Shown here: piece by piece, positions 58,139 to 64,000 of the stretch
Numbering within the stretch: position 1 is the first letter of the stretch
Layout of the letters: every line of letters starts with the position of its first letter
Assembly (NCBI RefSeq): GCF_023856365.1
Contig: NC_064544.1
Span: 25,582,399 to 25,646,398 of the forward strand
Source of the DNA: Brienomyrus brachyistius
Lineage: Eukaryota > Chordata > Actinopteri > Osteoglossiformes > Mormyridae
Length of the DNA stretch: 64,000 nucleotides
Reading direction: 5' to 3'
The notes under the pieces: generated by a model
Database searches by the model: none
Told to the model about the DNA's origin: nothing
Seen by the model: only the letters and a program-made list of their open reading frames with translations
Translations under genes and position numbers: made by a program

Positions 58139-58258
58139 CTCGTCATCTTGGTGCAGAAAACAAGTGAAGCTGCGTCTTTCAAACCGGCAGCGTCCCACGT
58201 GCCGAAGAGTCAAATGTAATCGAGCAACACGGCCCACACAATTAAATAATAACATCAT
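58139..58258 (-). other. Candidate 5' exon of the unrecognised minus-strand gene
   Basis: An open frame from ATG 58258 (MMLLFNCVGRVARLHLTLRH) ends at FLHQDDE followed by a consensus donor (GAG|GTACGT, exon end 58139). Strand and position fit an early exon of the gene at 56.7-57.5 kb. Link and phase are unproven. Confidence 0.35.
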
Positions 58259-58259
58259 A

Positions 58260-59939
58260 ATAATTATAGCTCTTGTATAATTATTCTATATATTATTCTA
58301 TAATTAGAGGAACAGACTTTTATAAGTTAACTTGTTCACCGAGAATAGTATACAACACCGTAAGCATATAACCCTTAAAGGATGATTAATTAAAATTCGC
58401 ACATTCATCCTGCATAACATAAAACAATGACTTAAAGAGACTTAATATGAAATGAACGCTACTGTCCGAGGGCATTTATCTCCACAAATCGCTATGTAAC
58501 ATAATGTCTTAAATACTCTGATTTTCAGAATGACAGAATCTTAACATTTAAAACTTTGTTTTGCGATACCGATACGTAGTGATATTGGTATGTGGAACAA
58601 CGTTATGTTACACACGCCTCCCACAATTCAAGAAGCTGTAGTTAGATTAAGAGCGTATTCACAATGTACCCGTTTGCCTTTTACTGTGACTGAGCACGAT
58701 CCCCCACCCCAGCTGGTCTGCATTCCCCACATTGCAATTAACGATCCTGGCCTCAGCGCTTTTGTTACCGTGGGACTTTGTTATGTTGAAGAAAACATTA
58801 GAAGGGAACTTCTGTCGCACAACTGAATGAATTTTATGATTAATGCATGGCAGCATTCTCCAAGTACAGTGGGACGGACTCCCCAACGGACCGAGAGTGC
58901 TTGTGATGTAAAATACACTAAGATAATTCAGTTCCTTTAAAGAGCGGTTCTTTTAATACTCTGTATTATAATTTTCGTGTGCTGTCCCCTTAAAAAGCAT
59001 ATCACCAGTATTCCTTATTCAAATTGTCCCATTAAAAACTACAATCCCCAAACGTCAAATTGCATGCTTCTGCATGTCACCTACACTTCAGACTTCATCC
59101 TCAAAATCAAAGCAGTATTAACACAAGCGACATGTGCCATCACTTAAAGCCAATGTAACTTTTTTAAAATAAAGTCTGTTTCAACTGGATTTTTACCTAA
59201 GTAAAACAACCATTTTATGTTCTATTTATCTTAAAACTACTGAAACAAATAATTGGCTACAATGCAGTTCCGCTGTTTTGTTTGGCACCGTAAATTATGT
59301 CCTGCATTCTGTGGAAAAAAATGAAGGCTGAGGAATGTTACGTAACACAGTTAAAATGCAAAAGTTCTCTCTGGTGTAATTCACTGCATAAAACCATGGT
59401 CTTAAGTGTGGTGTCTTCTTCATAACACTCCCTGACTTTTGTATCCGTGACCATGAGATAGGGTGGGCTGCTTTTCTTCCTTCATTTTACTAGTGTTCCT
59501 CCCTTTCCTCCCAGCCTTGGCTGGTGGTTCAGGCAGCATCACCTTCTTTTAATGGACCCAGGTGTCATTTATTTTGAAGTGCAGAAAATGTTCTAGCAGA
59601 GGTCTTAGACAATTTCTGAATTACACAGAACTCTGACTTCTTCTGAAGCTGTGAGAAATTGTTCATCTGTAATTGTTGCATTGATATTTGTTGATGTGCG
59701 TGTGCCCTCCTTGAGCAGTAAAGGGGAGATCACATGCAGAGCTGATTTTCTGTAGTTTCTTAGTCTAAATAAAAATAAAATATTCTCTTCATATAGTCTG
59801 GAAGAGCCAATTAGTTATTTCTAGAAAAATAAATAGAGCCAATGAAGGAACCAGATGTCACAGTAACACAGGTCACTGTCTGTGGTGCTGGGTGTTGGGC
59901 TGGAGCTGAAGAAATAGGATAACTGGCCAAAGTGTCCGT
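58260..59939. other. Unassigned AT-rich sequence
   Basis: Nothing I can name. An ORF at 58590-58826 on the plus strand lacks motifs and splice context. Confidence 0.5.
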
Positions 59940-60405
59940 GTGCCTCCACTGATTACAGGACATTAGTTAACAGTAATTAGCAATCACTTATAGTTCTCAT
60001 TTATGATGATGTAAAATTATAAATATATATATATATATCCATCCATCCATCCATCCATTTTCCAAACTGCTTATCCTACTGGGTCGCGGGGGTTCCTGAG
60101 CCTATCCCAGTTCCCAATGGGCACGAGGCAGGGAACAACCTAGGATGGGGGGCCAGCCCATCGCAGGTCACACTCACATACCATTCACTCTCACATGCAC
60201 ACCTATGGGCAATTTAGTAACTCCAATTAGCCTCAGCATGTTTTTGATTGTGGGGGTACACCGGAGTACCCGGAGGAAACCCCACGAGGACACGGGGAGA
60301 ACATGCAAACTCCACACACATGTAATCCAGGCAGAGACTCGAACCTGGGTCCCAGAGGTGTGAGGCAACAGTGTTAACCACTGCACCACCATATATATAT
60401 ATATG

Positions 60406-60445
<40 letters not shown>

Positions 60446-60770
60446 AATATATATATATGTAAATATATATATATATATATTATGGACAAAATATAATCGT
60501 GATTTAATGTATCCCTTCTGCTCTTAAAAAAGCGCAATATGTCTGAATGACGAATATGTGTATTACGTTTTAATAATCTTGTTAATATTTGTTTACCTTT
60601 TTTTCTGTAATCACTCTATGTTAAAGCAATTTTTAAATCTAGCTGTGAAATTGATGATGCTGTTGTTATTCTGACTGTCTGAACATAAGTGAGGGGATGG
60701 ATGCACTATTCTATGGAGGCCTCTGAAGAGAATAAATTATCCCAATATTATATTGAGAGAGATGATTAAA
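59940..60770. repeat. Second copy of the 43.7-kb non-coding block, split by a SINE and AT repeats
   Basis: Homology to 43735-44090 runs 59960-60010, is interrupted by the SINE and (AT)n at 60011-60480, and resumes about 60585-60765. The insertion postdates the duplication. The copy ends where a CR1 tail begins. Confidence 0.75.
60039..60395 (-). mobile_element. GATG-tailed tRNA-derived SINE
   Basis: This is the same full-length family as 45885-46240, with (CCAT)n at the left on the plus strand, GGGTCGCGGGGGTTCC, and the tRNA-like head at the right (CACTGCACCACCATA). AT microsatellites flank both sides (60011-60038, 60391-60480). Confidence 0.88.
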
Positions 60771-60880
60771 TCAGAGCTAGATAAGATTTTAACAACTCTG
60801 AGCTATTAGTTAAGTTCTTCCCAAATGAGTTTGATGGGCCGAAAGGCCTCCTCTAATTTGTAAATTTCTTATGTTCTAAG
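60763..60880 (+). mobile_element. CR1-like LINE 3' tail
   Basis: TCAGAGCTAGATAAGATTTT, GATGGGCCGAAAGGCCTCC and TTCTTATGTTCT match the end of the CR1-like element at 50.7-51.9 kb. Only the last 118 bases are present, an extreme 5' truncation. Confidence 0.85.
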
Positions 60881-61329
60881 ACATACAGTACTGTGTGAAA
60901 GTCTTAGGCAGTCCAAAGAAATGTTTAAAGCTGTTTATCTGGGTAGCAAGTGTACTTTGACTTAGAATAAATGACACAATTTAACATTAGAACATGTGCA
61001 AATTAAGAGTAACACAATAAAAACTAGTAATAACTTCTTCTGTTTTCTAAAGCGTTACTGATATCTAGTTGGATGGCTAGATGAACACCGCTTCAGTTCC
61101 CAAACTTCTCCCCAGCGGCACCTCAGCCGTTCCATGATTTTGTTAAATTTCACCAACAGCTCAATTAAATAATTAATTATACTGGTTTAAAAAGTCAGTG
61201 ACAGATTGACTAGCTGTACTGTATGAGGTGTGCTAGTGGCCAAGTCAAAAAATACATGGCTGCACTGGATGGTCGTTACAAATACTAGGATGATTTTAGC
61301 AGAGGTTCTGAAATGGCTAAGCTGACACA

Positions 61330-61541
61330 CTTTGACAGGCATAATGTAGCTGAAGTTCAGCCTGTAGCTGAAGACCCTGCCCCACTGCAGAAGTTCAAGG
61401 GAATTCTGCTTTTCCTTCTCCATCACTTCCTGGATGGCCTCTTTCGAAGACCTCTTCATGCACACCCTAGCCAGATGCACTGAGAGGCTTGGCTGTGTCT
61501 TCTTGCACACGGGGCAGAGCAGGAAATGCCTGCTCGAAGCA
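61330..61541 (-). pseudogene. Exon-like zinc-knuckle segment inside the mariner-type element
   Basis: On the minus strand an acceptor (TTTTATCCCCAG) at 61542 precedes an open frame starting near 61541: FLLCPVCKKTQPSLSVHLAR, then VCMKRSSKEAIQEVMEKEKQ and LLQWGRVFSY. C-x2-C followed by H and C fits a zinc knuckle seen in multi-copy fish proteins of uncertain role. It has no start codon and no clear donor, so it is an internal exon fragment. It is either captured by the transposon or part of an element inserted in it. Confidence 0.5.
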
Positions 61542-61705
61542 CTGGGGATAAAATAAAATTAAAAAAAGTCATAAATAAAGATTAGATTTGATTCATTACT
61601 TTTAGTTGAATAAAGAAACAGTCCAGTCATCATCAACACTGTTCGTTTCACAGTGGTTTGGATAAATAACATTTGCATATCCTGATGGCTCCTAGACTGA
61701 GTAAA

Positions 61706-61939
61706 GTACATAATCACAGCTATTGAAACATGTTAACTAATTACTTACATTTATATTAAAATAAAATTTAATTAATTAAATTAAACTTAAGCTGCTTCAA
61801 AATATTATTTTAGGTTTGTAATGTACATAATCATAGCTATTGAAACATGTTGACTAATTACTTACATTTATATTAAAATAAAATTTAATTAATTAAATTA
61901 AACTTAAGTTGCTTCAAAATATTGTTTTAGTTTTGTAAT
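61706..61939. repeat. 117-bp tandem duplication
   Basis: GTACATAATCACAGCTATTG at 61706 recurs as GTACATAATCATAGCTATTG at 61823. The two units are nearly identical over about 115 bases of AT-rich sequence, indicating a recent duplication inside the mariner-type element. Confidence 0.95.
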
Positions 61940-62004
61940 GGATGCAATTTAAGTTTTAACAATAGCAGTCAGTGGTCAGAGACTTTTGCACAGTGTCAGT
62001 AAAG

Positions 62005-62230
62005 TAGAACAAGTTTATCCACAATTTCTACAGATTCTAATGAAATGAACAGTCCATTATTGGGATGGCTGAGGTCCTTCACGATCTTCTTGGCCTTGGT
62101 CCAGCACCGCCTGCTGTAGATTGAGTGCAGGTCAGGGAGCTCGGTGCAGATGGTGCGCTCAGCTGATCGCACAACCCTCTGTAGAGCTCGTCTGTCCTGC
62201 ATGGTGCTGTTCCCGAACCAGGTTTCCTCC
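62005..62230 (-). mobile_element. L2-type LINE ORF2 C-terminal fragment
   Basis: The minus-strand frame 62202-62040 reads MQDRRALQRVVRSAERTICT, then ELPDLHSIYSRRC and KAKKIVKDLSHPNNGLF. This is the C-terminal pattern (RKALQRVV...LPSLQDIY...RC.RKA..I..DPSHP) of fish L2-type LINEs. It ends abruptly at the mariner-type element. Confidence 0.7.
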
Positions 62231-62898
62231 CAGAGTACGTGCAGATCAGTTGCATTGGGGAGTCCATACTGTGATGCTGAGTGAGTGTAGTAGGAGTTTG
62301 AGAGATGAAACTCCTGATGATTTACTCCCTCGGCTAACTAACCAGAACAGGATCATACCAATACCAAAATTATAAGTTTATAAATGTTTTTCACTACCCT
62401 GATTCATTCAGTTATTTCTGTTTGTTAATTCCACCCCCCAAGCAAATACATAAACAAACAAACAAACAAATATTGAGGGGGGATGTGTCAGAGGTGATAG
62501 AATCAGTGGATGAATCTAAAAAAAAAAGTCATGATTTTTTTCTCTCCAAAACATAATGCACAAAAGTTAGGTAAGACATTGACATGTTATGACAGTAGCA
62601 TGATGCAGAGGAACAAACAGAAGGAAATATCAAACTAAACCTGAGTCAACTAGGACTAATTACACTAAATTAAGTGGAACACACAAAATACCTAAAACCA
62701 CTTAATAAACAAACAACAAATATTGCATTAGATAAACTATACTGATGCCTGAGAGAAGTTGTTGTGCAAGCTGCAGCAAGTACGTAAGGCACAGGTGCAG
62801 AGACACTACATATAGTGCAAACTAATTTAAAAGTATACAGTACACACAATGATTCCTGAAAAATCAAAATACCGTGGAATACTAATGAAATACTTATC

Positions 62899-62933
<35 letters not shown>

Positions 62934-63298
62934 AGAAATAATAAAGAATTAGTTTAAGGTATTATGCAATTGACATGTACAATTAAAAAAGAAATTGCAC
63001 CAGACATTTCCTGTGGCAAAGAAGGGTTGCTTTGTGGCATGTCGCCGACAGGATGTCATGGGCAGGAGGGTAGGCAGGCAGGGCAGCACAGGCAGAAGGG
63101 CTGGCGGGCAGCCAGAACTGTTTTGCCACTGCAGTTTGTTTTACAGTTTCATCTGCATTTGTTTCCCCAAGGTATAACAGCAGCTAATTTATGAACATGC
63201 TGCTTTTCAGAAAAGAAGTTTAATTTCCAGGAGCATGACCAGTGCACACATTTAGTGTTGACGGTTCTTTGTAAAATGGATGTCCTGTACTTTTATTG
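62231..63298. other. Unassigned sequence with a (GAT)n microsatellite
   Basis: (GAT)n lies at 62901-62933, and AAACAAACAAAC near 62452. ORFs are short and unsupported. Confidence 0.5.
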
Positions 63299-63760
63299 AT
63301 CTGTCCGTCCGTCCATCCATCCATCCATCCATCCATTTTCTAACTACTTCTGATGAAGTTCCGGGTTATGGCGAATTGAACGTCTGACTCCGGTCAGCTG
63401 AGCAAAGTTGGTAACCTTGGTATTGTGTGTAGGAGATTCGGTATAACTATAATTTCGTTCTCCATTTACATGCCGGAAGTGTCTTTAAGTGTTATGTAGT
63501 TTTGCCTGAAACGCAAAAATAAAAGAAAGCAATTAGAGCTAACCAGTTGCTGCTGTAGTGATTGAAGAACTTTTGTCGGAAGTTGGATTCGAACCCACGC
63601 CTTACTTCGGAGAACAGAATACACCTTACTTCGGAAGGCTGGTTACGTTGAGTCGGGCGAATGAGACCACTCGGCCATGGGGCAGTTTCCAGTTAAGGCT
63701 GGCTCGCTGCGAAGAGTGGGTGAGTCCTAGTGTGCGTTAGAGCGGGGTAGCGATTTCAGT
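63299..63760 (-). mobile_element. Dispersed SINE-like relative of the 781-bp repeat, with GATG tail
   Basis: On the minus strand it has A-box TGGCCGAGTGGTC (63665-63677 on plus), B-box GGTTCGAATCC (63585-63595), a T-run terminator (63515-63519 on plus), then about 200 bases nearly identical to the array unit, ending in AGAAAATGGATGG repeats at 63310-63340. This layout is that of a tRNA-derived SINE with an RTE-type tail. At two diagnostic sites (CTGAGCAAAG; TGCCGGAAGTG) it agrees with the partial last unit of the array rather than with the full units. Confidence 0.75.
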
Positions 63761-64000
63761 CAGAAATTTCAGGGTAATAGCGGCGAAAAAAATGGATCAT
63801 ATTGCCAATGTTGCTCAGAATCGCAGTAGCCTTCCGATGGTATGCGGTGCGTTGCGGTAGATTACTGTGACAAGAAAGCAAACTTTCATTATTACCATTC
63901 TGTTTATATTAAATTACGATCTTCCATATTAATCAAGGGATTGTAAAACTGAGAATATTTCAGCTCCAGTAGTTTATATTAAAGTTGCCCGAGTCACAAC
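63761..64000. other. Unassigned end of window
   Basis: No supported feature. Confidence 0.5.

Larger units (their letters stand above)
60894..62001. mobile_element. Larger Tc1/mariner-type element enclosing a gene-like exon
   Basis: The left end TACAGTACTGTGTGAAAGTC and the right end GACTTTTGCACAGTGTCAGTA (61981-62001) are imperfect inverted repeats of the same family as 25830-26338, with flanking TA. The first 430 bases align with that MITE. About 650 bases beyond 61325 are not in it. They contain an exon-like segment (61541-61330, minus) and a 117-bp tandem duplication (61706-61939). No DDE transposase ORF is present. Confidence 0.7.

Noticed and set aside
58590..58826. 78-codon plus-strand ORF
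   Set aside because: No motif, splice context or paralogue seen; compatible with chance.

Overview
The window is vertebrate nuclear DNA, almost certainly from a ray-finned (teleost-type) fish. The evidence is spliced genes with GT-AG introns, a full-length MCM3AP/GANP gene, a CD300/CMRF35-like immune-receptor gene with fish-style exons, and fish retroelements: Rex3 (RTE), L1, L2/Maui-like, CR1-like and tRNA-derived SINEs with GATG-type tails. I cannot name the species.

Layout. (1) 1-1.58 kb is the 3' part of an MCM3AP copy, missing its last codons. It runs directly into the promoter of (2) a 28-exon MCM3AP gene at 1.67-11.68 kb, which carries two apparent disruptions: a +1 shift in a G run in exon 1 and a TGA in place of a conserved Trp codon near the 3' end. 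(3) 12.79-18.55 kb is a head-to-tail array of a 781-bp unit (7 full copies plus a partial). Each unit has a tRNA-like A-box/B-box segment and a T-run terminator on the minus strand. (4) 18.6-31.75 kb holds decayed CD300/CMRF35/pIgR-like receptor exons. It is interrupted by an L2 remnant, SINEs, a GC-rich L1-like tail, a mariner-type MITE and a nearly intact Rex3 element with perfect 12-bp target-site duplications. (5) 32.2-38.7 kb is a small foldback MITE followed by a rearranged minus-strand L1 that carries a nested solo LTR. (6) 39.5-43.6 kb holds transposase fragments, a hAT-like MITE and an envelope-like relic. (7) 43.7-47.2 kb holds a duplicated non-coding block, SINEs, a fragment of an unrecognised gene and a TG-rich low-complexity tract. 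(8) 47.6-50.4 kb is a minus-strand HECT-type E3 ligase (G2E3-like) pseudogene. (9) 50.7-55.98 kb holds a CR1-like LINE end, an unidentified ORF pair, a hAT transposase tail and LINE/SINE pieces. (10) 56.7-58.26 kb holds an unrecognised minus-strand gene with two copies of a Trp-rich acidic module. (11) 59.9-62.2 kb holds a second copy of the duplicated block, a SINE, a CR1 tail, and a mariner-like element enclosing an exon-like zinc-knuckle segment. (12) 63.3-63.75 kb is a dispersed relative of the 781-bp repeat, with a GATG tail.

The only gene with clear cellular function is MCM3AP (TREX-2 scaffold for mRNA export). Most of the rest is mobile-element biology: RTE-type tails shared by SINEs and Rex3, nested insertions, and a satellite that appears to have grown from a Pol III-type repeat. 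The least explained items are the 781-bp Pol III-like array, the unrecognised Trp-repeat gene with its reciprocally truncated paralogue, and the mariner-like element carrying a gene-like exon. All calls rest on reading the sequence; no database search was made.
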